This document shows, piece by piece, positions 25,635 through 36,483 of a DNA stretch of 64,000 nt. Positions within the stretch are counted from its first letter, which is position 1. Each line of letters begins with the position of its first letter. Below the pieces are notes generated by a model, which was not told the origin of the DNA, made no database searches, and was given only the letters and a program-made list of their open reading frames with translations. The position numbers were made by a program, and so were the translations under genes. Source of the DNA: Peribacillus folii (GTDB lineage Bacteria; Bacillota; Bacilli; Bacillales; DSM-1321); contig NZ_JASJOM010000007.1 in NCBI RefSeq assembly GCF_030271255.1, positions 248,001 to 312,000 of the forward strand, in the 5' to 3' direction.

Positions 25635-26666
25635 TTATGATACTTCCAAGTGAAGATCGCCCGGTTTCACTTTACCCATCAGCTTCAGCACTCGATGCAG
25701 GGCAAGGGTGATCAATGCCGGCAAAACCATGCCCACAGCTACATAAACCAAGAACGTATACAATCCTTGCCCTGTAATGATGGCTATCGGGGCAATCATT
25801 GAACTTAACCCCATGCCCCCAAGCTCATACGGTACCTGAAAATCAAATGCCAAGGTAGCGATGGGGGCACAAATGATTGCCGCCACAAAAGGAGGAATGA
25901 CATATAACGGTTTTTTGATTAAATTAGGAAACTGAACTTTTGGCGTAACGACCATCTGTGCAAGGAACCCGCCCATATCATTATCTTTATAAGACATGAC
26001 AGTGAACCCGACAAACTGAACGGTACAGCCGATCAGGGCTGCTGCGCTGGAAACGGGATCTAATTGCAGGGCGATCGCAAGCGCAGCGGACGAGGCCGGT
26101 GTCATCAACAAAATGCTCCATACCAAGGCAATGACCATGGAGCCGATTAAAGGCGATCCACCGACGGCAGCGGTGATTTGACCGCTTAACCATGTCAGGA
26201 ATGGCGTCGTGACAAGAGCCAGTCCATATCCGGCCACTCCCCCGACTAGGACTGCACCCAACGGGATGGCCATAATATCCAACCTTGTCTTGCCGATCAG
26301 GCGCTTACCTACATACGTTGCCACGACGGCTGCCAGGACGGCACTTAACGGCTGCCCCGTAACGATCGTGAACGCCCCCTCGGCCGTCCTGTGAATTGCA
26401 GCTCCGCCAACGGCACTCGAGGCCATCGCGCTAAAAATAATTAATGAATTCCCCCCTAGCTGATAAGCGATGCCGGCCCCTAATGCAGGCGCAAGCAAAA
26501 CCTTTGCGGCTCCCCCTATTGCGAGGAAGACCTCCCATCCTAAATACCCGCCTATCGATTCAAATAATAACCCGATCCCCAACGTAACCAAGACTGCGTT
26601 CGCTATACCTGTTGAGGCTTTGTACATCCGCTCGTTGATGTATGCTTTCCTGCTCAATTCATTCAC
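25635..26666 (-). CDS. Orphan PTS system EIIC-like membrane protein
   Basis: A 343-aa membrane protein of the PTS_EIIC_2 type, with about ten hydrophobic segments. It has Gly/Ala-rich patterns such as LGAGIAYQLGGNSLIIFSAM and AIHRTAEGAFTIVTGQPLSA. The start is GTG 26666 behind AAAGGATAAGGA. No EIIA, EIIB, sugar enzyme or regulator is adjacent, so phosphotransfer would need subunits encoded elsewhere, or the protein may work as a non-PTS transporter. A cre-like site at 26819-26832 fits carbon control. Confidence 0.8.
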   Translation of the reverse strand: MNELSRKAYINERMYKASTGIANAVLVTLGIGLLFESIGGYLGWEVFLAIGGAAKVLLAPALGAGIAYQLGGNSLIIFSAMASSAVGGAAIHRTAEGAFTIVTGQPLSAVLAAVVATYVGKRLIGKTRLDIMAIPLGAVLVGGVAGYGLALVTTPFLTWLSGQITAAVGGSPLIGSMVIALVWSILLMTPASSAALAIALQLDPVSSAAALIGCTVQFVGFTVMSYKDNDMGGFLAQMVVTPKVQFPNLIKKPLYVIPPFVAAIICAPIATLAFDFQVPYELGGMGLSSMIAPIAIITGQGLYTFLVYVAVGMVLPALITLALHRVLKLMGKVKPGDLHLEVS

Positions 26667-28457
<1,791 letters not shown>

Positions 28458-28474
28458 ATTCAGGCTAAATCATG

Positions 28475-28506
28475 AAGCGGTCCGACACACGGGCCGCTTT
28501 TCTTTT
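28475..28506 (+). terminator. Terminator of gdhA
   Basis: AAGCGG (28475-28480) pairs with CCGCTT (28494-28499), extended by CC/GG pairs, and is followed by TTTCTTTT. Confidence 0.75.
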
Positions 28507-28704
28507 GCAATATCATGTTCGTATTTCCCCCGCGCCACCTCCTACGAAGGTACATTCAAATGATATGGCCTTTTGATGAAAATGATCCGCGACAGTCCCG
28601 CCAAGCAGTTTTCCGAAAGGCATGTGAAAGGCACGTACACAGTCAGATCATCCTCTCTTAAAAAACCATCTCCAATAATGCTTTTGAGACGCCCAAAACC
28701 TCTT

Positions 28705-28736
28705 AAAAAAGAGTGCCGGATAAGCTCCGGCACTCT
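28705..28736 (-). terminator. Terminator of the ribose operon
   Basis: GAGTGCCGG and CCGGCACTC pair perfectly. In the minus direction a T6 run follows. Confidence 0.85.
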
Positions 28737-28750
28737 CAAGATTTCTTTTT

Positions 28751-29671
28751 TTATTCTTTCGTGACCAATTTCAGCGGTACGGAAATGGTCTTGTCCACTT
28801 TGTCACCTTTCAAGATCTTTTCCGCTGCATTTACAGCCTCTTCACCGATAAGTGCCGGCTGCTGGGCAATTGTCGCTTGTAGTTCACCGCTCTCGACTGC
28901 TTTCAATGCATCATCATTGCCATCGAAGCCAACCACGATGATATCTTTGCCTGCTGCCTTGATCGCTTCAATGGCACCTAATGCCATTTCATCATTATGA
29001 GCGAATACCGCTTGGATATCTTTATTGCCTTGCAGGATGTTTTCCATGACGTTAAGGCCTTTTGTCCGGTCGAATTCTGCCGTCTGGCTTGTCACGACAT
29101 CCAATTGCTTGTCCGCAAGATTATGGAAGCCTTTTCCGCGTTCGCGAGTTGCAGAAGCACCGGATACACCTTCAAGCTCCACTACCTTTGCTTTTTCGCC
29201 AAGCTCTTTGACTAGGTATTCCGCGGCCATTTCCCCACCAGCGACATTATCGGAGGCGATGAATGTTTCGATATCGCCTTCATCGGAGGAGCGGTCTATC
29301 GTAATGACAGGAATGCCTGCTTCATTTGCAGATTGGACGGCTGAAGATATTGCCGCAGAGTCCGTTGGATTCACAACAAGAACATCCACCTTTTGAAGGA
29401 TCAGGTCTTCAATTCCGCTGATTTGTTTAGCCGTATCATCCTGTGCATCCACGACAGTCACTTTCATGCCTTTTTCTTTTGCCTCTTTTTCGATGCCATC
29501 CTTTAATGAAACGAAGAATGGATTGTTTAAAGTTGATATGCTGACACCGACCTTCACGCCTTTTACAGAGTCTTTCTTTTCTTTTTTATCATCTTTCAGA
29601 CCCGAATCCATTGAGCATGCAGCCAAGACCATTAACGAAAGAATCATGATGATCGATACGATTTTTTTCAT
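28751..29671 (-). CDS. rbsB: Ribose ABC transporter substrate-binding lipoprotein
   Basis: A 306-aa periplasmic-binding-protein-like lipoprotein with lipobox LAACS (Cys near residue 19). It is followed by the RbsB fold: KVGVSISTLNNPFFVSLKDGI at the start, NPTDSAAISSAVQSANEAGIPVITIDR in the first lobe and VFAHNDEMALGAIEAIKAAG in the second. The length is typical. It is the last gene of rbsRKDACB, 15 bases after rbsC, and is followed by a strong terminator. The lipoprotein should stay on the outer membrane face and deliver ribose to RbsC. Confidence 0.95.
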   Translation of the reverse strand: MKKIVSIIMILSLMVLAACSMDSGLKDDKKEKKDSVKGVKVGVSISTLNNPFFVSLKDGIEKEAKEKGMKVTVVDAQDDTAKQISGIEDLILQKVDVLVVNPTDSAAISSAVQSANEAGIPVITIDRSSDEGDIETFIASDNVAGGEMAAEYLVKELGEKAKVVELEGVSGASATRERGKGFHNLADKQLDVVTSQTAEFDRTKGLNVMENILQGNKDIQAVFAHNDEMALGAIEAIKAAGKDIIVVGFDGNDDALKAVESGELQATIAQQPALIGEEAVNAAEKILKGDKVDKTISVPLKLVTKE

Positions 29672-29686
29672 AAATTACACCCCTGC

Positions 29687-30631
29687 TTATGATTTTTTAC
29701 GGTCAAGTAAGACCGCGATTAATATAACTGCACCTTTTACCACTTGCTGGTAGAAAGAGGATACACCAAGTAAATTCATTCCGTTATTCAAGGTACCGAT
29801 GATCAGGACCCCCACGAGCGTGCCGAACAATCGGCCTTTACCGCCTGATAGGCTTGTCCCGCCGAGCACCACGGCTGCGATGGCATCCATTTCATAGGAT
29901 TGCCCCGCCGTTGGCTGTGCCGAATTCAGGCGCGAGGTTAAAATGGCGCCGGCAATGGCTGCCATCGTACCTGCGAGCCCGTAAATGGCCACCTTCACGC
30001 GGTCCACTTTTATTCCCGAAATACGGGAAGCCTTTTCATTTCCGCCGATGGCATACGTTTTGCGGCCAAATGATGTTTTATGAAGCAAGAACCAAAGGAC
30101 GAAAAATGCGATGACCATCACGACCGCCGGTACCGGCAAGCCCAGGAAATATCCTCGCCCAAGCATTTGGAACGCGACTGAATCGCCAATTCCCGTTATC
30201 GGCTTCCCGTCCGTATAGACAAGTGTCAAGCCACGGAAAATCGTCATCGTAGCCAGTGTAACGATGAAAGGAGCCATTTTCCCTTTTGAAACAAGAATTC
30301 CGTTGATGACACCCATTATTGCACCAAGCAGGATGCCTATCAAGATTGCAAGGATCGGGTCCATTCCCGAAACCATCATGCCAGCCATAAGCGCGCTGGA
30401 CAGTGCCAGAATGGAACCGACGGACAAGTCGATGCCTCCTGTCAGTATGATGAAGGTCATTCCGAAGGCGATAAGCGCATTGATGGACGTTTGACGCAAT
30501 AGATTCAAGATATTGTTCGGTTCCATGAAAGATGGATTTAAAACGGTTATTACGATAAATAATAGAACTAAGGCGAGTAATGGACCGAATTTTTGCCAGA
30601 TCCCGCTTTTTCCTGTAGCCTCAAGTTTCAT
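29687..30631 (-). CDS. rbsC: Ribose ABC transporter permease
   Basis: A 314-aa permease of the RbsC/BPD_transp_2 family with eight to ten TM segments. Family stretches include LRQTSINALIAFGMTFIILTGGIDLSVG early and DAIAAVVLGGTSLSGGKGRLFGTLVG near the C-terminus. It begins one base after the RbsA gene stop and precedes RbsB, the canonical order. Together with RbsA it forms the membrane part of the ribose importer. Confidence 0.95.
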   Translation of the reverse strand: MKLEATGKSGIWQKFGPLLALVLLFIVITVLNPSFMEPNNILNLLRQTSINALIAFGMTFIILTGGIDLSVGSILALSSALMAGMMVSGMDPILAILIGILLGAIMGVINGILVSKGKMAPFIVTLATMTIFRGLTLVYTDGKPITGIGDSVAFQMLGRGYFLGLPVPAVVMVIAFFVLWFLLHKTSFGRKTYAIGGNEKASRISGIKVDRVKVAIYGLAGTMAAIAGAILTSRLNSAQPTAGQSYEMDAIAAVVLGGTSLSGGKGRLFGTLVGVLIIGTLNNGMNLLGVSSFYQQVVKGAVILIAVLLDRKKS

Positions 30632-30632
30632 C

Positions 30633-32114
30633 CTAGTTCCCCCCTGTTGCCAATGCCATGATTTTTTCTTGTGTCGCTTCCTGCTTCAATAATTCCCCAG
30701 CGATTTCACCTTCGTGAACGACAAGGATCCTATCGCTCATTCCCACGATTTCCGGAAGCTCAGAGGAAACCATGATGATGGCGATTCCCCTCTCTGTCAA
30801 TTCATTCATCAATTCATAAATTTCACGTTTTGCGCCAACATCGATCCCCCTGGTAGGCTCATCCATGATTAAAACCTTAGGGGAGGTGCCGATCCATTTT
30901 GCGATGACCACCTTTTGCTGATTACCCCCGGATAAGGTGCCGATGACCGTTTCCGCGGAAGATGTCTTCACGTGCAGCCTTTTAATCATCATATCTGCAA
31001 AATTTCTCTCATCCTCCGTTTTTACAAGCCCGTTTGGAGCAAAGCTCTTCAAATTCGGCAAACCGATATTTTCCCTTACTGAAAAGTCAAGGATCAGTCC
31101 CTCCTCCTTACGGTTTTCCGTAATGAAAGCCAGACCATGCCGAACCGCATCCGTCGGTTTCCGTATCGAAACCTTCTTGCCCTCAACGGTAATTTCACCT
31201 TGATCTGTTTGGTCGATACCGAAAAGGGCGCGCATGATTTCCGTTCTGCCTGCTCCCATCAATCCGGCTACACCTACAATCTCTCCCTGCCGGACCGCAA
31301 AATCGATACCTTCGAATATTCCTTTCTTCGTTAGTCCTTTTACATCAAGGACTACCTCGCCTAAATTCGCTTCACGGTGGGGAAACCGATCCTCCAGCTC
31401 CCGTCCGACCATTTTCTGTACGACTTCATCGAAGTTTGTATCAGCAATTCTTTTCGTATCGACGGTTCTTCCGTCACGCATAACGGTGATCCTGTCGCAA
31501 ATAGTGAATATTTCTTCCATACGATGCGAGATATAAACGAGCGATACACCCTTTTTCGTAAGACCCTTCATCACTTCAAAAAGTTTTTCAATTTCCCTAT
31601 CGGTCAACGCTGCGGTCGGTTCATCCATGATGATGACTTCCGCCTCCGTCATAAGCGCCTTGGCAATTTCAATCATTTGCTGTTCCCCTACGGAACAAAG
31701 TCCGGCTTCCTTATCGAAAGGAAGGGAAATATTCAATGTTTTAAAAACTTCTTTTGCACGCGCTTTCATTTGTTTCATCTTCAGGACACCAAATCCATTA
31801 ACCATTTCCTTCCCGATGAATAGGTTCTCCAGTACGGTCATTTCCGGCCAAATATTCAATTCCTGACGGATGAAGGCCATCCCCGCTTCTTCTGCTTCCT
31901 TGGAATCCTTGAATGAGGTTTCATTGCCGTTAATCACGATCGTTCCTTGATCCTGCTTATGAAGACCAGTCAAAATGTTCATCAAGGTTGATTTCCCTGC
32001 TCCATTTTCCCCCATGAGCGCGTGTACCTCTCCAGCCTCCAACGAAAAATGAACGCCCTCCAATACCTTGTTTTGACCGAATGCCTTATATATGCCGTGC
32101 ATTTCGATTTGCAT
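30633..32114 (-). CDS. rbsA: Ribose ABC transporter ATPase (two nucleotide-binding domains)
   Basis: A 493-aa fused double ATPase of the sugar (RbsA/MglA) type. Domain one has Walker [10 protein letters not shown] (about 35-43), signature [16 protein letters not shown] and Walker [14 protein letters not shown]. Domain two has the degenerate Walker [10 protein letters not shown], signature [15 protein letters not shown] and [16 protein letters not shown]. This asymmetry is normal for the family. It lies 18 bases after rbsD, within the operon. Confidence 0.95.
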   Translation of the reverse strand: MQIEMHGIYKAFGQNKVLEGVHFSLEAGEVHALMGENGAGKSTLMNILTGLHKQDQGTIVINGNETSFKDSKEAEEAGMAFIRQELNIWPEMTVLENLFIGKEMVNGFGVLKMKQMKARAKEVFKTLNISLPFDKEAGLCSVGEQQMIEIAKALMTEAEVIIMDEPTAALTDREIEKLFEVMKGLTKKGVSLVYISHRMEEIFTICDRITVMRDGRTVDTKRIADTNFDEVVQKMVGRELEDRFPHREANLGEVVLDVKGLTKKGIFEGIDFAVRQGEIVGVAGLMGAGRTEIMRALFGIDQTDQGEITVEGKKVSIRKPTDAVRHGLAFITENRKEEGLILDFSVRENIGLPNLKSFAPNGLVKTEDERNFADMMIKRLHVKTSSAETVIGTLSGGNQQKVVIAKWIGTSPKVLIMDEPTRGIDVGAKREIYELMNELTERGIAIIMVSSELPEIVGMSDRILVVHEGEIAGELLKQEATQEKIMALATGGN

Positions 32115-32132
32115 GGCTCTTCACCTCTTTCT

Positions 32133-32525
32133 TTAAAAGAATACTCCAGACTGCAAAATGCAATTCGAATACGGTGTCGTCTCCCCCGTTCGAATGACGG
32201 CTTTCGCTTTACTTGATAGTTTCTTGAAATCTTCATGTGTAACATATTCGATCGCTTCGCCGAACTGCTGCTCCATATATTGGTGCTGGCCTGGATTTTT
32301 CTCTATCACCTCAGTGGCGGCGATGACCTTTTCAATGACCATATCTTCGTGAACGGCACGCACGACAGCTTGGAACGATGGTGTCCCGGGCGTCAAGGCC
32401 AAGTCTATCTTGATGACTCCCGGCGGCACCGGCAGACCGGCGTCACCTACAACTATATAATCCGTATGACCAAGGTCGGCAAGGACCTTGGCTATCGAAC
32501 TATTGATGATTCCTTGCCTCTTCAT
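32133..32525 (-). CDS. rbsD: D-ribose pyranase
   Basis: A 130-aa enzyme that interconverts the pyranose and furanose forms of ribose so that RbsK can act. The N-terminus [20 protein letters not shown] carries the catalytic His (His20), followed by the typical DAGLPVP. The C-terminal EFVTHEDFK-like stretch is present as [11 protein letters not shown], and the family Tyr/Asn block near the end is [11 protein letters not shown]. It overlaps the rbsK stop by four bases (ATGA), showing translational coupling. Confidence 0.95.
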   Translation of the reverse strand: MKRQGIINSSIAKVLADLGHTDYIVVGDAGLPVPPGVIKIDLALTPGTPSFQAVVRAVHEDMVIEKVIAATEVIEKNPGQHQYMEQQFGEAIEYVTHEDFKKLSSKAKAVIRTGETTPYSNCILQSGVFF

Positions 32526-33406
32526 GCTTCAAGGCCCCCTTCGACTTCCGCCCTAACCGGCATGCCGCCTTGGGCCCCCAACTTCGTCACGGAAATGGAC
32601 GCTGCCCGGTTGGCGAATACCAGGCAATCGTCATACCCCTTACCTTCTGCAACAGCCACCGCAAAGGCGGCATTGAATGTATCGCCTGCACCTGTCGTAT
32701 CCACCGCTTCCACCGCGAAGCTTGGAACGACCTTTTCTTCATGGCCGTCAAAATATCGGACGCCATTTTTTCCTTCGGTAATGAATAATTTATTCGGATG
32801 CTCAGTCAGGACCTCCGCTCGATCTCTCCCATTGAAAAGTATTTCGAACTCATGTTCATTCGGCGTCAGGAATGCTGCCTGTCGAATGACATCCTCGCTT
32901 AGCTTGCGGGCGGGTGCTGGGTTCAATAGCAGTCTTTTTTGGAGCTTTTTGCACAGCTTAGCCAGGTATTCTACCGTTTCCTCCGGTATTTCCTGCTGGA
33001 CCATGACGATGTCCGCTTCCTCTATGGCTTTTTGGGCCTTTTGGACATATTCGGGAGTAATGAAATCATTTGCCCCTTTCACGACAATAATGCTGTTATC
33101 ACCTTCAGAAAGGATGATATGTGCCGTACCTGAGGCAGAACCTGTAACCGGTTCCACATACTCCGTATTTACGCCGTTTTTTTTCAGGTTTTCCAAGATG
33201 ATTTCCCCATAAAAATCATCTCCTACACATCCAATCATCGATACTTCCGCACCAAGGCGGGCTGCTGCCACTGCCTGATTCGCTCCCTTTCCTCCCGGGA
33301 CCGTAATGAAGGATTCTCCTAAAACCGTTTCCCCTGCTTTTGGACGCTTTGCTGATGTCACCACCAGATCCATCGATGAACTTCCCACTACTGCCATTTT
33401 GATCAC
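32522..33406 (-). CDS. rbsK: Ribokinase
   Basis: A 294-aa PfkB-family kinase that phosphorylates ribose at C5. The ribose-site N-terminal motif is [10 protein letters not shown], the first signature [16 protein letters not shown] and the second signature, with the catalytic base, [16 protein letters not shown]. The length is normal. It overlaps rbsR by four bases at its start and rbsD by four at its end, so the first three genes are tightly coupled. Confidence 0.95.
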   Translation of the reverse strand: MIKMAVVGSSSMDLVVTSAKRPKAGETVLGESFITVPGGKGANQAVAAARLGAEVSMIGCVGDDFYGEIILENLKKNGVNTEYVEPVTGSASGTAHIILSEGDNSIIVVKGANDFITPEYVQKAQKAIEEADIVMVQQEIPEETVEYLAKLCKKLQKRLLLNPAPARKLSEDVIRQAAFLTPNEHEFEILFNGRDRAEVLTEHPNKLFITEGKNGVRYFDGHEEKVVPSFAVEAVDTTGAGDTFNAAFAVAVAEGKGYDDCLVFANRAASISVTKLGAQGGMPVRAEVEGGLEA

Positions 33407-34389
33407 GGCTTTTCCACCTTTCTTCTCGTTGTTTGTCTTTCCACAAAAGAAACAGGCAGCTTCTTATGTGTTTCTTCTATTTTTTCCTGATTGATTTTCC
33501 TAATCAACATTTCCGCAGCTTGTGCCCCCATCTCATAGGCAGGCTGACGAATGGTCGATAACGGCGGATGCAATAAGGCCGTGAAGGCGATATCATCATA
33601 GCCGATCAATTGAATATCCTCCGGAATCCGGATTCCCCGTTTCAAGATTTCCTGAAGGGCCGCAGCTGCGACAATATCATTACAAGCGATGATTCCATCC
33701 GTTTCTGGATAGTGCTCGAATAGCTGACGCACACATACCTGTCCTCCTTGTAGAGTGAGGGATGAGTCCATGACCTGTACATTCACTTTCGCCTGTGCTA
33801 ATTCCTCCATTGCAGCCGTGTACCGTTCATATACAGGCTTTATCTCCACGGGTCCCCTGATCAGGACGATATTTGTACTGCCCCTATCGAGCAATACCCG
33901 TGCTGCCAACCTGCCGCCCGTCTTTTGATCGGAATAAACGGCTGGCAAGTTCTCTGCCGTCCGATCGAGGAGGACGACGGGTATTTCCAGGTTGTCAAAA
34001 TTTTCATTGGCTTCTTCGCTTGTCGAAGCAATGATGCCCACTACATTATTCTGTAGAAAGGTGTCGATATATTCTATTTCCTTATCTCTCTTCTCATCGC
34101 TATTTCCGAATATCAGCCGATAGCCAAATTGCTGCAGGTAATCCTCGACACCCCTTGCCATTTCCGGAAAGAAAGGATTCGTAATGTCCGGCAGGATCAA
34201 GCCCACCAATTTGGATTTACGGTTATAGAGGGACCTTGCCACTTCATTCGGTTTATAATTCAGCTTTTCAACAGCCGCCATGACGACCTTCTTTGTGTCT
34301 TCATGTGCGTACCCGCTGCCATTCATGACTCTAGAAACCGTTGCCACGGAAACGCCTGCTTCCTTTGCAACCTCCCGAATAGTTGCCAC
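33403..34389 (-). CDS. rbsR: LacI-family ribose operon repressor
   Basis: A 328-aa regulator. The N-terminal helix-turn-helix and hinge are typical of LacI (ATIREVAKEAGVSVATVSRVMNG, then KPNEVARSLYNRKSKLVGLI). The effector domain resembles ribose-binding proteins. I set the start at GTG 34389, after GAGGTGGATATA. The open frame runs 76 codons further upstream, but that part is not LacI-like and would span the operator. The gene leads the operon, and a perfect operator/cre palindrome lies 22 bases upstream, so autoregulation and CcpA control are both likely. Confidence 0.93.
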   Translation of the reverse strand: MATIREVAKEAGVSVATVSRVMNGSGYAHEDTKKVVMAAVEKLNYKPNEVARSLYNRKSKLVGLILPDITNPFFPEMARGVEDYLQQFGYRLIFGNSDEKRDKEIEYIDTFLQNNVVGIIASTSEEANENFDNLEIPVVLLDRTAENLPAVYSDQKTGGRLAARVLLDRGSTNIVLIRGPVEIKPVYERYTAAMEELAQAKVNVQVMDSSLTLQGGQVCVRQLFEHYPETDGIIACNDIVAAAALQEILKRGIRIPEDIQLIGYDDIAFTALLHPPLSTIRQPAYEMGAQAAEMLIRKINQEKIEETHKKLPVSFVERQTTRRKVEKP

Positions 34390-34411
34390 TATATCCACCT
34401 CAATAATTTTC

Positions 34412-34425
34412 TGTAACCGTTTACA
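34412..34425. promoter_or_regulatory. RbsR operator/cre site of the ribose operon
   Basis: TGTAACCGTTTACA fits the CcpA cre consensus TGWAANCGNTNWCA at every position and is a near-palindrome with central CG, as recognised by LacI-family repressors. It lies just upstream of the rbsR start. Confidence 0.8.
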
Positions 34426-34605
34426 CAAATAGCTTATCACCAATTTATCTGCACGGCAAGCTTTATTCTTAAGATATTTTTTAGGTAATCGGAACCGTAT
34501 CATAGGACTAACTCGAAGTTGGAGATCATCAGGCACGTCATGTTTGAACGATTCTTCTTCTTTCAATAAGCAGAACAAAGCTATCACCCTCTGCCAAAAA
34601 ATAAA

Positions 34606-34634
34606 AAGCTGGCTCAATGAATTTGAGCCAGCTT
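34606..34634 (-). terminator. Terminator of the siderophore operon
   Basis: AAGCTGGCTCAA (34606-34617) and TTGAGCCAGCTT (34623-34634) pair perfectly. A T-rich run (TTTTATTTTTT) follows in the minus direction. Confidence 0.9.
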
Positions 34635-34642
34635 AGCAAAAA

Positions 34643-36460
34643 TCAAAGGGATTTGGCAGGTAGCTTTTCGTACAGAGCATTATTGACATATCCATACTCT
34701 GATGCGTGCGGTCGATCTTCGCCATCACTGTATCCATATTGAAGCATCCTGTTCCTGTTTAAACAGAGCTTTGTTAATTTCGGGGCGAAGAAGTTGAATA
34801 GGTCGAACCGGTCCTGCAGCTGAGGGAACTTTTGCTGATGTGCAAGGATTACTTTCGTGACGCCTTCCCAGAAGACATTTTCATTCAATAATTTCCTGTT
34901 CATCAGGAGCGTTGACAAATAACGGAAGTGACAAATGAACAGTCCCGTGAAAATGAATTGAACAAGGCCTTCGGGCGGCTCGCACCTTAAAACTTGTTTT
35001 AAGTCAGCAGGGAGCTCACTCAATTCAGGAAGCGGCTGATCACTTATATTTACGTCATCCACAAAATCCTTTATTGCCAGCCTATGCGGCTTGTAATCCT
35101 TCAATACTAAGATCGTATTTTGGCCATGGGGTGAAAAAACTACTCCATATTGATAAATGAAATGTAATAACGGAGAAAGAATGACCTCGAATAGTCGGTC
35201 TGTCCATTCTGCAGCGGTTAACCCTGATTTTTCGATCAGGCTTTCCACATACGGCTTGCCTTCTTGGTCCACATGCAGGAGCGACGCTAACGTAATGGGC
35301 TTCTCGTCTTTCTCCATATAACTGTATATGCTTTCCCGCCAAATGCCGCCCAGCATCTCTACATATTGATAGGGTACATTTTTCAACTTGGAGAAATAGG
35401 GATGATCGACATTCAGACTGGCGATTTCACCGGGAAGCACCACTTTGCATTCTTCTTTTAAATAACGATCATTGTCGTAAATATTCTTAATATACTCCGT
35501 GATCTTTGGTGCAATGACCGTACGTTCTGCTGGTAATCCGCGATAGACGAGCGTATTCAATATGCTCATTGGCAGCTTGACGTGGTGCTTATTCTTATTG
35601 GACAGATTAACGAAGGTCCGAATCGACTGCTGCGGCAGATATTCATCCTGGCCATTACCTAATGCCACGATCAGCCCCTTGGCCAAATCATCGGTGAAAT
35701 TCTGGATGATGACATTCTTCCATTGCCATTCATGAATCGGCAGGTAATAATAGTCGTTCTCTTCTAAACCTTTCTCTGCCAATCTATCGGAAAAATCCTT
35801 TCGGGTTTCCAAATCCAGTTCATTTTCCATCAATTGTTTGTAGTTCAAGGTTTTGATGGAATTGAAAGCGGCTCTTGTTTTATGGACGGCGATCCATGAT
35901 AGCTGAATCTTTTCCTGGTTTTCCGGAGCAAACTTCAAATAATCATCATAACCGAATCCAATTCTCCCCTTATTATAAGCAATCCAAGGGTGCCCGCTCA
36001 TTTCTCCCTCAAGCCATGCATAGTCCAGCTCGACCAACTCATCAGCGCTTTTTCCTGGTTTGGCTAGCAATTGCAGGTCGGCCAGCAATGTATGATTGAA
36101 TTCCTTAATCAAATGGCCCGTTGTTTCTGCCGTCATTCCAATGAGCGGCTGAAGATCCAAAATGAATTGAATGGCATCATCTGCTTGTTCAGCTTCTCCA
36201 GTTGCGGTTTCATAGACTGAAATCGAATCAGCCTGGACTTCATAGCTATCGAATAGGCGCGGCCATGCTAAAAATCGATACGATAGATCTTCATTTATTT
36301 TCAACTCATATAAGTTTCCAGCTGCATCCTCGATCAAGAGAGCTGGATGGATCATATCCTCATACATATATTCAGAAATCATTTTGGCGAGCAGGTTTCG
36401 GTTTACGATCGACCAATTTTTTTTCGTAGCCGCCTTTTCCACTTCATTTATGAATTGCAT
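34643..36460 (-). CDS. NIS siderophore synthetase, RhbF/IucC type
   Basis: A 605-aa IucA/IucC-family synthetase with the ferric-reductase-like C-terminal region. In the rhizobactin and aerobactin pathways this partner joins the second hydroxamate-amine arm to the citryl intermediate. Recognisable family blocks are GHPWIAYNKGRIGFGYDDYLKFAPE (ATP/substrate region), LPIHEWQWKN, and SPHGQNTILVLKDYKPHRLAIKDFVDDV in the second half. It is the last gene of a six-gene operon with the same order as rhbABCDEF. It starts 23 bases after the hydroxylase gene stop and ends 9 bases before the operon terminator. Confidence 0.9.
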   Translation of the reverse strand: MQFINEVEKAATKKNWSIVNRNLLAKMISEYMYEDMIHPALLIEDAAGNLYELKINEDLSYRFLAWPRLFDSYEVQADSISVYETATGEAEQADDAIQFILDLQPLIGMTAETTGHLIKEFNHTLLADLQLLAKPGKSADELVELDYAWLEGEMSGHPWIAYNKGRIGFGYDDYLKFAPENQEKIQLSWIAVHKTRAAFNSIKTLNYKQLMENELDLETRKDFSDRLAEKGLEENDYYYLPIHEWQWKNVIIQNFTDDLAKGLIVALGNGQDEYLPQQSIRTFVNLSNKNKHHVKLPMSILNTLVYRGLPAERTVIAPKITEYIKNIYDNDRYLKEECKVVLPGEIASLNVDHPYFSKLKNVPYQYVEMLGGIWRESIYSYMEKDEKPITLASLLHVDQEGKPYVESLIEKSGLTAAEWTDRLFEVILSPLLHFIYQYGVVFSPHGQNTILVLKDYKPHRLAIKDFVDDVNISDQPLPELSELPADLKQVLRCEPPEGLVQFIFTGLFICHFRYLSTLLMNRKLLNENVFWEGVTKVILAHQQKFPQLQDRFDLFNFFAPKLTKLCLNRNRMLQYGYSDGEDRPHASEYGYVNNALYEKLPAKSL

Positions 36461-36483
36461 ACACTAACTCCCCTTCACTCTAT

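Noticed and set aside
32235-33212. Long plus-strand open frame of 325 codons
   Set aside because: It is antisense to rbsD and rbsK, has no ribosome binding site, and its product is low in family-like patterns while the minus-strand genes are clear.
34390-34617. Upstream extension of the rbsR frame
   Set aside because: The 76 extra codons do not resemble LacI proteins and would span the operator; the GTG at 34389 has a good ribosome binding site.
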